From Cristatella mucedo (lineage: Eukaryota > Bryozoa > Phylactolaemata > Cristatellidae): a DNA stretch of 64,000 bases. Below are positions 17,991-28,395 of this stretch, in pieces; position 1 is the first letter of the stretch; the number at the start of each line of letters is the position of its first letter. The translations under genes and the position numbers were made by a program. The stretch is from positions 1-64,000 of the forward strand of contig WPIO01000325.1 of NCBI GenBank assembly GCA_009760855.2, read 5' to 3'. The notes under the pieces were generated by a model. The model was not told where the DNA came from. It did no database searches and saw only the letters and a list, made by a program, of their open reading frames with translations.

Positions 17991-19595
17991 GTCCGGCAGT
18001 AGTAGGAGTTATCCCTCAAAATGGCCGCTAATAGGGGGAGTTATCCCTCCAAAGCATGTTTAAAAAATATTGTACGAAGAGGAGTAAAGTGATTGGCATG
18101 AAAATTAGCACGAAGAACACTGGTGCCATTAGCTATCGTTTTATATATTATATCTGGTGTTTTGACCTTATGATGACCTTTAAAAGTCCAAGGTCACGTA
18201 TAGGACTGCTGGTAAAAGGCAGCTCCTTAGTTTTCCGGTCAGAAAAATGTTTTTTTGTAGAAGTATAGCAAACCACTCAAAAAATGCAAGACATTCCCCT
18301 GGACACTCTCCCCCACAAAAACTTTAAAAAAAAATTTTGTCATATCAAACTGTTGACTGCCATCACGAACACAGCCCACGGACACTTTGTGACAGGCACA
18401 TTATATGCATACACACCGATCATGCATACATGCCCAGGTGGAGTGTCAAGACAGGTGAGCTCCACCTATATTCCAAGTTTCACACAGATCGGCCCAGTAT
18501 CGACCAAGTTGTACCAGGTACCAAGTACTACTGTTGTGACAGCACTCAGAGAAGCCAATTTAAGGTGCCAAAGCATGCAGGTGACATGGAATAACAAGAG
18601 CGTTTCTTTATTTGTCGCCGTACAACATCAAAACACATACTTAGGAGCATGTAATTCAAATTTGCACGTTGATTGGGTCACAAGTAGCCTACCTGTGACC
18701 TTTTTACGCCATGTGAGTGAAAGGATGACAAAGGCTTAGCACGACAAACACAGCCAGTTTTGACCAAAACAAGTCAATCTACTGAGGTCAAATACGCATG
18801 CGAGAAGGCTGGAATGATCCTGTAACTACAATCAATCATACATTCCAAAGTTTTAAGGATATCGGATCATCATTTTAGGAGATATAACATAAATGACAGC
18901 AGGCAATGGACTGTCGTTTGCAGATCACCTTGAGAACTCCAAGGTATAACCAAGAGGCAGCACTAGGAAACGCTATAATCACACGAACAATTCAATAAAT
19001 AGATAAACATGGATCTTAGGAATAGGTCAATCTAACAAGAACCTTATACAGCCTAAGCAGATCATATCCGCAATAGGTCTCATACGGCAGGCCGGCAATC
19101 CAGGGTACAGCCGGGCGGCTCACCGGCATTCACCAATACAAATATCTAACCAGTAACGAGATAAATGAGAACTTGAAATCACCTAAATTTCCTCGAATAG
19201 AAAGGAATCAACATTTTCAGACTGGCTTCCAGTAAACGACGCGCTAGTTCCATCCAAGTCACCACGCTGACCGGCGGCCGAACAAAGTACTACTTGCGGC
19301 CGTCGCCTCCTGCGTTATGGCGGCTACAGGAACTGGATCAGCTGTCCCAAGATTCATGCGGTGCCGTGATAATGGGCTCCTTAGTTACGGCGGCCCCGGC
19401 AGCAGTAAATTCTCAATACATTATCCCTAATGTTCGTCTACTGGCCGAACGACAGTCACTTCCGGTTTGTGATCTGATGTAAAAATACCAATGTTAGCTA
19501 GTTTCTGCCAAGTAAAGAAGGAGTGGGCCTTGGAATGCCATTTACTACCGGTTGCTATGGGCGGGGCGGGAAGCAGAGGCGGGACTAGACACCCT
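17991..19595. other. Unassigned insertion block between PLA2-like and minor-capsid genes
   Basis: About 1.6 kb of mixed composition that is not Polinton-like. GGAGTTATCCCTC occurs twice near its left end (18007 and 18039). A CG-rich stretch lies at its right end (GGGCGGGGCGGGAAG near 19559). No protein family, LTR, tRNA-like box or terminal repeat could be recognised. Several open frames of 60-150 codons have no similarity to anything else here and are not annotated. It probably replaced part of the Polinton, because the minor-capsid gene that resumes after it lacks its N-terminus. Confidence 0.5.
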
Positions 19596-19910
19596 GCCGA
19601 TAGGGGTTTACTCTTTTATCATCTTGTTGTACTACCAGTCGATACTGCAACTTCAAAATCGTGGATTAAATTACCTGTTTGGTGGTCATTCCTTGCAAGT
19701 AAATCTACTCTTCTACTATGTTAGGATTTACTGCTGCTGCTTATACCCCAGGTTCTGCTGTTTACTTTGCTAAAATGTATTACACCTGTTGTTTGTACAT
19801 ATTACACCTGTTGTTTGTACACCTAACACTAAGGTTGATTCTGAGAATGAAATGTTTGCTACTAATATTTTTTTATAGTTGTAAATTGTAATATGGTTGC
19901 AAGTGGAACT

Positions 19911-20323
19911 TGTAGTTTGGTTGCACAGTAGAGAGCCAGCCGATGCCTACCACCGACAGTTTATTCCCAGCACACGGAGCCCCAGAGCGCACGGCTTCCC
20001 TCAGCCCCTGCCCTCACACGACTCCCCTCCCCTGGTCGACTCCGATGACTCATCGACCACAACTGTGCACCGGCCAACCCTGATGGTGAATCCACCATCT
20101 GGCCACCAGCTGGTCCATGCCACATCAAAGGCGGATCACAGCAGTGCACTGGCCGACCCTGATGGTGAATCCACCATCTGGCCACCAGCTGGTTACTGGC
20201 CTCTGTCCATACCACATCACAGGCGGACCCCAGCTGTGCACCGGCCCCTCTCGGTGGTGCTTCTAACAGCTCACCAGTAGCTTATCAGAGGAGCCTGCAT
20301 ACGATACATACATGCGAACTACA
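19911..20323 (-). repeat. 3' LTR of Gypsy A (413 bp)
   Basis: It matches 23875-24286 almost base for base; one extra AG pair appears near 19932 and a T/G difference near 20160. It is flanked by the GAACT target duplication at 19906-19910. Confidence 0.95.
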
Positions 20324-20430
20324 CGCTCCCTTGGCCTTACGGTCACAAGTCAGGAGCCGGCATACAATACATACATACAAACGTACATGCGAACTACACG
20401 CACCCTTGACCTTAAGGTAACAAGTTTGCA
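20324..20430 (-). repeat. Polypurine tract region of Gypsy A, partly duplicated
   Basis: On the minus strand CTTGTGACC then AAGGGAGCG runs directly into the LTR start TGTAGTTCGC. About 80 bases further a second version (CTTGTTACC, AAGGGTGCG, TGTAGTTCGCATG) is present. So the polypurine tract plus the first bases of the LTR exist twice. Element B has the same CTTGTGACC...AAGGGAGCG before its 3' LTR. Confidence 0.7.
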
Positions 20431-20584
20431 GCACCAACACATGTAGCTGCAAGGTACAGAGCAGCAATAAGCAAGTCTATCCGGTCAGGACATAATCGTC
20501 GTACCGGCGGGGAAGTGTCACAGCGCGCCTGGGCCGCTGTACTGGTTCAGCTCTGTCCCCTTCAGGTGCAGGGGGCGCCTCTTG

Positions 20585-23072
20585 CTACCCTGGTACGAGG
20601 CGCAAGTCGGACACGTGGCGACGCACACCGTCGATCTCGATTCCCACGCCCTGCCCCTCACTTGTTACCATGCCCTCGGGCCACTCGGTCGTACAACGAG
20701 CGCCGGCAGGCTTCACAAAGACTCGCTGGCCGACAGCATATTGAGTAGTCCTCGGGCCCTGATCTGTCTGTGCTCTGAAGAGGGGGCTTTTCCACTCATA
20801 GGAGAATAGCCTTCTGCAGGGCACTGATTCCTCGTGCAACCCGGCTGTTGGCGAGATGTTGTACCAATACACCATCATCAGGACGTTCTTGCCCGTGCGA
20901 GCCGCCATTCCCTTGATGGTCCTGTGGTTTCGCTCAACGATGCCGTTGCCGGAGGGTTTATAGGCGCAACGGTATATGGGCTCCACGCCCCAGCGGTCGC
21001 AAAGACTGTGAAGAGCTGTCGAGCGAAAGCTCGCACCGTTGTCCATGAGCAGCTGCTGCGGAGGGCCACGCTCCCTAAAAATTTCTCCCAGATTTTGCAC
21101 CAATGTGTTTTCTCCCTCGTCGGGTATTCGCCTCCAAATAGCGAAACGGCTTGGTCCACAATCTACCACGGTCAGATATTTTTGGCCCTTGAAATGCGTT
21201 ACGTCGGAGGCCAGGCGCTGTCAATTCTCGCTTACATCCAGCACGCCTGCACTCCATGCGACTGGTGCAGGATCGATCGACTTGCAACGAGGGCAAGCCT
21301 TCACGACGGCTTCGACGTCCTTCCGCCGGATAGTAGCTTTCGGGTGGCACATTCTGGCAAGGTACAGTGTCCTGTCAACTCCAAAGGCTTATCAGCAACC
21401 AGCAGTGACTGTAGCCATCCGTGAACAGTTGCTGAATCTGTCCGAATCTCCACCTGCCGTAATGACCAAGCAATGGCCAGATTGAGGCCCTTGATGATAG
21501 CCTCCAGCTCCGCAAGATTGATGTGGGCTACGTCGTCCGCTTTTCGCAGCCAGGAGGCATCCTCGACGATTCTTCCTCCTATATCCAGGCATGTGCCGAT
21601 AGCAAGGCTGCTGGCATCACACCAGAGGATGCCACTATCCAGATTCGGCACATTCCAAATGCCTGAAACTGGATCGTCGGCATGCAATCGCTGCATCAAC
21701 TCACCCGCCATGGCTTTGACATTTTCACCAACGACTGAGTCCCAACCGAAATCGCCAGCAGCTCGCTTTAGGTAACTGCAGGCCGGGCGAAGCCAGCCTG
21801 CGATTGGGAAATGCCCGATCAGCTGCCCGCACCACGAAAAAACAGCTGGCGTCGCGATGGGGCGTTAGGCAATGCGCTCACCACGTTATCGCGGCGCCAA
21901 CGAAGCTCCTCACCTTCGTTTGGCCTGCATAATCGAAGGCCAAGGACCCTTCCACCAGCGAGGCTTTCTGGCGGCTTAGCCTCCAAACCAAATGTTCGTA
22001 GCAAGTCGATTACATCACCATTCGAGACAACGCTGTTATTGACAACAATATCGTCGACAAACGAATCGGTACCAGCACGAACTCGCTCATCCATGGACAA
22101 GACCTTTGTCAGAATCGCGGTCATTATTTTCGGGGCGACATTAAGTCCGAAACCTAGTCGTGTGAGGCAGTACCGACGGCCTTTGTACTCCATGACCTGA
22201 TATTGCCAGAGAGCGGGATCAACATGCACCTGCAAGTATGCTTTTCGCAGGTCAATTATGCTCACGCTCTCGCCCAGCCGTCGCCACGCTCTGAGCTTGG
22301 TGCTACACACATCGCCGCCAGCCGTGTGACTCGATATAAACTGATTAAGTTCTCGGTAGTCCATCACGGGCCTTACTTTGCCTTTACTTGCCTGTACGAC
22401 GGCCATTAGAGGGATCAGGCCACCACAATGACCAGCGAACGGCTGCAACCAGCCTTCCTTGATCCACTCTTCCACCTCCTTTTCGTAGTCGGCACGAATT
22501 TCCTCTCCCACATGATATGAAGCGACATGGTTCGTCAATTGGGGGACGACACAACGATTCGTCCACTCCCACTGGACTGACCAGCGCCCCCGATGGAAAA
22601 CTGCCTTAAAGTCCTTGTCCTCAATCAGTACGTCAGCGGCCGACGATGCTACAGCACGTTTGACACTAGGAGACGCCACTACTGCTGCCTCGGAACGGTG
22701 TGCTGGCTCTGGAACTCTCCTTTGGCACATGAACTCAACATGACCAGCGGAAGGACCGATAATCACGCCGCCTAGGAGTTCAATGGCATCCATACCGAGT
22801 AGTAACCCGAAACCAGGAAGAACATCTGACACAAGGCAGTCCAGCACTATGGTTCGTCCGCAGAGGGCTACCGTAGCGACGCACGTGGACTTGCAGACAG
22901 CCGTGGCTCCATTCATCATTACGACTTCCTCGCACGCTCGCCTCACCCTCGCAGGGTCCGCAAGCGTCGCCGAAATGATGGACCTCGAGCACCCAGTATC
23001 CACGAGCGCAGACGCCTCGGAGTTTTCGATGAGGACACGTACCGAAGGAAGGCGCGCCATAACGGAGGGCAA
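20585..23072 (-). pseudogene. pol: Gypsy A pol (protease, RT, RNase H, integrase), few lesions
   Basis: Read on the minus strand, the protease has the DTGCSRS active-site motif (about 23000). Reverse transcriptase follows with VRPVMDYRELNQF, DLRKAYLQVHVDP, LGFGLNVAPK and FVDD (about 22045), where YVDD is more usual. A frameshift near 21870 leads to RNase H at 21711-21380 (WCDASSLAIGT, LAELEAIIKG, RTDSATVHG). A second shift and one stop precede the integrase core: SDVTHF (about 21190), DCGPSRFAIW, LLMDNGASF and GNGIVERNHRT, so D, D and E are all visible. The LRLVPG end is at 20585. The longest piece is the 417-residue protease-RT frame at 21819-23072. The rest needs only two or three corrections to be open. 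Confidence 0.93.
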
Positions 23073-23101
23073 AGCACCGGCGTAGTAATGCGTGCTCTCC
23101 C

Positions 23102-23833
23102 CTACTCGTTTTTTGGCCAGTTTGGTACGACCGCCCGATCCGAGCAGTTAGCAGCGAGATGTTGAATGCTCCCACAGACGTAACAGTGCCTCCCGCGACC
23201 ACGGCGCGCCGCTTTAGAAGGACAATCACGGCGTAAGTGCCCGATCGCCTTGCATAGGAAACACACAACATCTCTGTTATTCGGTGCCTGGGGAGGCCAT
23301 CCCGAACGAGAACCGGATGCGAAGCAACTTTCTGCCGCCTTCGGAATGCTGACGCTTGCCTTCACTATGACCGGAGCCTTCTCGACAAGAACATCCGCAG
23401 GCATTTCCGCGAGGTTGCATGAGGCTTGGAGGTGCCTCTTTGCGGCCTCCGGCAGCCCAGCAACAAAGGCGCATTTGACAAAATCACCAGCCACCAGCCT
23501 AGCCAACCGATTCAAGTCCGCCCAAAAGCCATCCACATTTTCACCTTCAGCAAGGCGACGCGAGGCGAATTCCTCGTAGGCATCGAAGCGATTCGGCGAA
23601 AATGCTGCCAGCAGCGCTTTTCTTACCGTGGCGTAGTCTTCCTTAGCCGCCTCGGGGACGCCATCGTATACGGCGTATGCCACACGTGTAAGAAATAGCG
23701 GCAGGAAATTTTGAAATTCATCAACCCTTTGCATCTTGGCCAATCTTTCGAACCGATTTAGCCATTCAGCGAAGTCTCCGCTGCCGTCGAATTGCGAAAA
23801 TTTTCCTTCCATTAGTTGTACTTTCAGACTCAT
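23102..23833 (-). CDS. gag: Gypsy A gag with two CCHC zinc knuckles
   Basis: This open frame on the minus strand probably starts at the ATG of MSLKVQLMEG. An upstream ATG at 23890 lies inside the LTR. The capsid-like part contains FAEWLNRFERLAKMQ and LAAFSPNRFDAYEEF, matching element B gag (LSAAFSPDCFRAYHE). Two knuckles of the C-x2-C-x4-H-x4-C type follow: CFLCKAIGHLRRDC and CYVCGSIQHLAANC. Gag would form the particle and bind the element RNA. The frame stops at 23102, and pol opens about 30 bases later in another frame. Confidence 0.93.
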   Translation of the reverse strand: MSLKVQLMEGKFSQFDGSGDFAEWLNRFERLAKMQRVDEFQNFLPLFLTRVAYAVYDGVPEAAKEDYATVRKALLAAFSPNRFDAYEEFASRRLAEGENVDGFWADLNRLARLVAGDFVKCAFVAGLPEAAKRHLQASCNLAEMPADVLVEKAPVIVKASVSIPKAAESCFASGSRSGWPPQAPNNRDVVCFLCKAIGHLRRDCPSKAARRGRGRHCYVCGSIQHLAANCSDRAVVPNWPKNE

Positions 23834-23874
23834 CGTTATACGGACGACACAGTCGCTCCCGCCGAGAAATAGCT

Positions 23875-24286
23875 TGTAGTTTGGTTGCACAGTAGAGGCC
23901 AGCCGATGCCTACCACCGACAGTTTATTCCCAGCACACGGAGCCCCAGAGCGCACGGCTTCCCTCAGCCCCTGCCCTCACACGACTCCCCTCCCCTGGTC
24001 GACTCCGATGACTCATCGACCACAACTGTGCACCGGCCAACCCTGATGGTGAATCCACCATCTGGCCACCAGCTGGTCCATGCCACATCAAAGGCGGATC
24101 ACAGCAGTGCACTGGCCGACCGTGATGGTGAATCCACCATCTGGCCACCAGCTGGTTACTGGCCTCTGTCCATACCACATCACAGGCGGACCCCAGCTGT
24201 GCACCGGCCCCTCTCGGTGGTGCTTCTAACAGCTCACCAGTAGCTTATCAGAGGAGCCTGCATACGATACATACATGCGAACTACA
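23875..24286 (-). repeat. 5' LTR of Gypsy A (412 bp)
   Basis: It is the direct repeat of 19911-20323. The internal sequence starts AGCTATTTCTCGGCGG on the minus strand. This is not a standard TGG-type primer site, but almost the same bases follow the 5' LTR of element B. Confidence 0.95.
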
Positions 24287-24507
24287 GAACTAGTTTTATA
24301 AATGGAAGATAATCACAAGTATTTGCTAGTTTTCCTTACCATGCTTATCCATGGAACTTGATGATTTATGAAGCAAAAATTATTGATTATCATAATGTTG
24401 CTAGTGACTCTATTTCTGATATAGTTTTTACTATTACTGATCAAAACTAAAATCTAATAGATTTTAATTCTCAAAATGTGACAGTTGCTATAGAAATTCT
24501 TGAAATT

Positions 24508-24521
24508 TAATATAGAAAATG
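24508..24521 (+). promoter_or_regulatory. TAATATAGAAAATG start-site motif overlapping a stop codon
   Basis: The TAA stop of minor-capsid-like protein 1 is part of the TAATATAGAAAATG motif that starts the next gene at 24519, so the two genes are packed end to end. Confidence 0.5.
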
Positions 24522-25418
24522 TCAATAGGATTAACTGGAACAAATAGTTCTTAATCAAACACATTATATCCACCTCTTATGCTAGGATCTGATTCAGGTT
24601 ATAATAAAATTGAATTACGAAGAGTAGAGTTCACTTATACTAATAAAGTAGTATTAAATATACTTGAAGATATAAATGATAAACTTTGGGTTTAAGTGTC
24701 GATGACTGATGCGTCACCTGCTTATATTACAATTGCTCCTGGTTATTATGATTCAAATAAAATAACTGCTGCTCTACATAAAGCTTTATTAGATCAACAA
24801 GTTAAAACCATTGCTGCTCCAATTGGAACAACGACAACAACAGTTAGTGCATTTTATGATACAACTAAAAGAAATAGTACAAGTATAAAATTTAGTGTTG
24901 ATACAGATGATAGAATACTAATGCAAATAGTTGGTGATTATGTTGTTCTACTTGGAAGTAATTCTAATGTTGCTGTAAATTAAATAGGAGATACTCTTGG
25001 TTTTATTTCAAATCAACCAGGAACATTTGATAGTGCTCTTGTAGGTGGAACACCATATGAAGCAATAGAAAAGGCAATGTACTATGCAGGTATCTTTAAA
25101 GCATGGAATAAAATGTTATTGCCAGACAATAAAGGAATACGATGGATAAGTGTTGATTGTGATTTAGTTGATCCTTTTAAGAACTATGTAGAAAGAATAA
25201 AAGGATTCCTAGAGCAATGTAGTTCTTTATATATTGTAGATATTGATGATATTAGTCCAGGTGAAAAGGTTGATCTACATATTAACAATGTATTATATTT
25301 ACCAATACGATGAGATGTAGATGGAATAAGTAGTTTAAAGATAAGTTTAACAGATCAAAATGGAAACCCTGTATCAATTATTACTGATGTAGTTGCAACA
25401 ATAGAAATTTCAAAGTAA
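24519..25418 (+). pseudogene. Minor-capsid (penton-like) protein 2 (four stops, no frameshift)
   Basis: A 299-codon frame from MSIGLTGTNSS to the TAA at 25416 stays in one phase but has four internal stops (about 24552, 24693, 24981, 25311). It contains ITIAPGYYDSNKITAALHKA, the I-P-x-G-Y-Y-x-x-x-x-L-I-x-x-L-N pattern seen in minor capsid or penton-type proteins of Polintons. It also has WISVDCDLVDPF, corresponding to VNCNMVASG in paralog 1, and SLKISLTDQNGNPVSIITDV near the end. It lies in the usual place, just upstream of the major capsid. The family name is inference from these blocks, and a search against Polinton minor capsid profiles would decide it. Confidence 0.62.
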
Positions 25419-25430
25419 TATAGAGCAATG
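25417..25430 (+). promoter_or_regulatory. AATATAGAGCAATG start-site motif
   Basis: The motif overlaps the TAA of the previous gene, as at 24508, and leads into the ATG at 25428. Confidence 0.4.
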
Positions 25431-26028
25431 GGTAGCTATGCAAGAGTTGGTCATGATAGAATACACTGTGGAAAATATCGTGGATCCGAGTAAAGGTAGA
25501 TAATGCTCTTGATATCTTTAATAAAGTTTTAGGTACTACAAGTAAAGCTGTTGATGCAGAATTAACGATTGCTAACCAAGATATTGAAATACATCAAGCA
25601 AGAAAACTTACTGAACTACAAAGAAAGAAAGAAAAGATAGATCAAGAGTATGCTGTTAAACGAAGAGAGATGGATGATAAACTTAAAGAAGAAAAAAGAA
25701 GGAAAGAACTTGAATATGAGCTTGAAAGAAAAAGAAAAGATGAAGACTATGATAGAAAGATGAAAGAGATGGATCTTCAACTAAAGAAAGTTATGCTTGA
25801 ACATGTTACTAAGAAAAAATCAAAAAAGGTAGAAAGGCAAAGATTGAAAAGGATCCAGAAGTAGATAATCATTCAGAGACTTTAAAAGAGAATGCTCCTA
25901 AAGCATGTAAAGAAATAGAGAAAGTAATTAGCACTAAAGCTGCTGATCCTCCTACAAGAGCAGACGGTTATGGTAGAAACATGAACAGAAAATTAGGTGC
26001 TGGTTTATATATTCAAAGTAGAAAATAA
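25428..26028 (+). pseudogene. Coiled-coil, highly charged virion-type protein (frameshifted)
   Basis: It begins MGSYARVGHDRIHCGKYRG, meets a stop and a frameshift near 25480, and then reads a long charged helix. The helix includes LTELQRKKEKIDQEYAVKRR and LEYELERKRKDEDYDRKM, to about 25820. Another shift near 25830 leads to RADGYGRNMNRKLGAGLYIQ and the TAA at 26026. The central 90 or so residues have the heptad-like Lys/Glu pattern of a coiled coil. It sits between the minor capsid and the major capsid genes, where scaffolding or cement-type proteins would be plausible. I recognise no family. Confidence 0.5.
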
Positions 26029-26040
26029 TTTTTAGTTTTT

Positions 26041-26049
26041 TATATAGAG
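26041..26049 (+). promoter_or_regulatory. TATATAGAG start-site motif before the major capsid gene
   Basis: TTTTTTATATAGAGAAG stands where the major capsid start is expected. The ATG has become AAG or similar, so the start is lost but the motif remains. Confidence 0.45.
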
Positions 26050-27585
26050 AAGAAAATCGTAAGTGCACCTATCGATAGTATACTTGAACTTGGAGATCCT
26101 CAGTTTCCTAACTATAAAACTAGAGATTATCAATTTAGAGAGTTTTTCCAAACTAATGCAAAAGAAACTGATAGTGTTGCTAGTAAATTGGTTACATTCA
26201 TAGTTCCTGGTGAACAACAAACGTGTTATATCCTTTCTGATGGTTATCTTTTACTTGAGGGAAGAATTAGAGGTACACCAGCAAATACTACCGATGCACC
26301 TACTGCACTTAAAAGAACACTTGCACTTGGTTTAGTTAACAATGCTGGTGCTTGGTTGTTTAGTAGCACGAGAATTCGACTTGGTACTGAAGAAATTAAA
26401 AGTCTTCCATTGAAAGAAGCAGTTGGAAGTGTTTCAACACCCTTGGGTCTTCTATGTTATCCAAATGATTATAATAGAACTGGAGGTCCAGCAACTGGGT
26501 GGAAAAAGGATGAAGCAAGTTCATATGAAGGCGTGAGTACTGGTCTTGGATCATATACTAGTCCTAATGCGTCTACAGCAACAGATAGGAATATTGGATT
26601 CGTTTATAAACGAGCTCCTATAAATAATAATGTTGAAGCAGATGCAGATACTGGAACATTTAGTATTCCACTTCCTCCAGCAAGACTTTCTGGTTTTTGT
26701 GCTGGTATGAATAAAATTCTTTATAAAATTCCTTTTACTCTAGAATTGACTAGAGTTGGAGATGATAAAAACTGTATCTTGACTGGAGATTCAGCGGCAG
26801 TTGGAGTAAGTACAAATGCTATTTCAACCAGGTGAGTTAATGTTGGTGCAAATGACAGTGCTTATACTACTTTCAGAGTTGCTATGTCAAAAATGAGACT
26901 AATTGTTCCATGTGTAACACCAAAAGAAAGTTCTCAAAAAGCACTTGCAGATATATCAAATGAAAGATCTAAGAAAATTTGACTTAATTACAGAGTTAGA
27001 CGTTATGAAAACATTACTCTAACATCTCTTAACCAAGCAACTAGATTTGCTAAAACTCAATCAGTGCAAAATACAATTGATGAAGTTAGATGGTTGATTG
27101 TTTCAGCTCAAGCTAAAGCTAAATATGATAGTTACACTGGTAATCCTTGTACTTATAATCATTGTGATATTACGAGTGTTAGTGTGCTAGCTAATGGTTC
27201 TAAACAATATCCTGCAGTTCCAAGATCTAGTTACCCAAAAGTTGGTAAGTGTTCCCAAGCATATATGGATTTCACAACTTTATAAAAAACAACATCTTGG
27301 TCTTAATGAAGTTACTGAACCGGTTGGTGTTACTTATCCTGAGTAGATTTCCCATTACCCAATTTATGTTATTGCTTTGCAATACAATGATGAACTTCTA
27401 GACTCGATGTAACTATTGAATTCAATAGCAATGCTGTTCCTGCTAATGGTATTCTTGTTCACTAATTTACTATTTGTGAGAATAGTGCTGAACTAACTTC
27501 TAATGGAAGTGGTTCTAATTTCACTTGTAGCAAAGGAATGATGGTATACGATGGAAAGGATTTTTATCAAAATTATAATAACTAA
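26050..27585 (+). pseudogene. Major capsid protein, double-jelly-roll type (start lost, a few lesions)
   Basis: The frame is largely open for about 510 codons. The N-terminal part runs from VSAPIDSILELGDPQFPNY (no ATG before 26188). The middle contains SLPLKEAVGSVSTPLGLLCY and GTFSIPLPPARLSGFC. The second half contains ETVE-equivalent RYENITLTSLNQATRF, DEVRWLIVSAQAKAK and YNHCDITSVSVLANGSKQYP. After a stop at 27283 it continues with YPIYVIALQYND and VTIEFNSNAVPANGILVH to a TAA at 27583. The order W/R-x-L-I-V-x-x-Q, Y/F-x-H-C-x-(L/I)-x-(N/S)-V and (I/V)-x-(I/M)-E-F-x-x-x-x-V-P-A-N matches proteins assigned as major capsids in Polinton and adintovirus elements. It would form the icosahedral shell. 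Stops at about 26836 and 26981 also occur. Confidence 0.75.
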
Positions 27586-27590
27586 ATTTA

Positions 27591-28395
27591 ATGCAAAAAA
27601 CGAATTTTATTCAAGGGTCTGATGAGTGGAAGAGAGCTAAGAGTCTAAATATAGGCGGATCAGGAGTGTAATCTGTGTTAGGTTTCGATATGGTTTTTTG
27701 TTCACAAATTGATTGTGATATAGAATTAATTGCTAATAGAAAACTAAAAAAAAAAAAAAAATTCTCAACCGATGAGTTTGCACAAATGATATTTGGTAAA
27801 GTGTTTGAACCAATAGCTGCTAAATATTTAGAAATGAAATTAGATAGAGAGATGGAAAATTTAAATGAATGTTTTACTAGTGATGGTGTTTATAGATATT
27901 CTCCAGATGGAATTATTGATCAAGATACATTAATGGAAATAAAATGTTTGTGGTCTAGAAGTATAGTAGATTTTACTCCAAAACAATATTTAGCTCAATG
28001 TTGATTAGGATTACATGTACTAAAATTAGGTAGATGTTTTTATAGTGAATTCGAAATATTTGTACCTAGATTAAATTGTGATGATGTACCTAAAGATTAT
28101 GTTGCTGCTGGTTCAGTAAAAATTCCAACAAGTTATATTTTTGATATGTCAATAGGAGAACCTTTGCTTATGTATTTAATTAAAGATGAAAAATTTTATG
28201 ATTTTGAATTTGATATAATTTCTGATTATGGAAGATTTAACAATACGAAAAGTTTTGGTTTTGATATACAATATTATATAAAAAAATACAAGTAGTTGAA
28301 GAAGAGGATTACGGAAGGTTCGCAAGAATAGTTCCTATAGTTTTAGAAATATTAGATAGAAGTAAAAAATTGAATTATGAATATATATATATATA
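27591..28395 (+). pseudogene. YqaJ / lambda-exonuclease-type nuclease (two stops, one frameshift)
   Basis: It starts MQKTNFIQGSDEWKRAKSLN directly after the capsid stop. The N-terminal GGSGV-stop-SVLGF corresponds to the G-x-S-x-x-A-x-x-L-G block of YqaJ viral recombinases. It is followed by MIFGKVFEPIAAKYLE, then YSPDGIIDQDTLMEIKC (about 27897-27947), which carries the catalytic D...E-x-K of the PD-(D/E)XK fold. KQYLAQC-stop-LGLHVLKLGRCF follows, as in the Q-x-Q helix of the family. Such enzymes degrade one strand of duplex ends for recombination or replication. Stops lie at 27669 and 28002. The frame ends at 28293 unless a one-base shift continues it through VEEEDYGRFARIVPI to about 28395. 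Confidence 0.85.

Larger units (their letters stand above)
19911..24286 (-). mobile_element. Complete Ty3/Gypsy element A with LTRs and 5-bp target duplication GAACT
   Basis: LTRs at 19911-20323 and 23875-24286 begin TGTAGTT and end AACTACA on the minus strand. GAACT occurs on both sides (19906-19910 and 24287-24291), a proper five-base target duplication. Between them, on the minus strand, are gag with two zinc knuckles and pol in the order protease, reverse transcriptase, RNase H, integrase. At 4,376 bases it is compact. It is the same broad family as element B at 34516 (related gag, pol, polypurine tract and primer-site region) but with different LTR ends. It is inserted inside a Polinton gene, so it is younger than the Polinton. 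Confidence 0.97.
19596..24510 (+). pseudogene. Minor-capsid-like protein 1, split by Gypsy A and lacking its N-terminus
   Basis: Two pieces of one gene flank the LTR element at 19911-24286. The left piece (about 19640-19910, at least one frameshift) contains MLGFTAAAYTPGSAVYFAK, a typical LGF turn of minor-capsid-like proteins, and then VNCNMVASG just before the insertion. The right piece (24292-24510) continues with SQVFASFPYHAYPWN and FTITDQN-stop-NLIDFNSQNV. It ends at the TAA at 24508. The C-terminal I-x-L/F-T-D-Q-x-G/N-x-x-I-x-F block is shared with the gene at 24519 and is typical of penton or minor capsid proteins of Polintons. The name is inferred from pattern and position. The beginning of the gene is missing. 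Confidence 0.55.

Noticed and set aside
18284-18739. 151-codon open frame in the unassigned block
   Set aside because: No recognisable domain, overlaps another frame, and there is no second copy to support it.
21811-22200. Plus-strand open frames within Gypsy A
   Set aside because: They are antisense to the reverse transcriptase, which has all family motifs on the minus strand.
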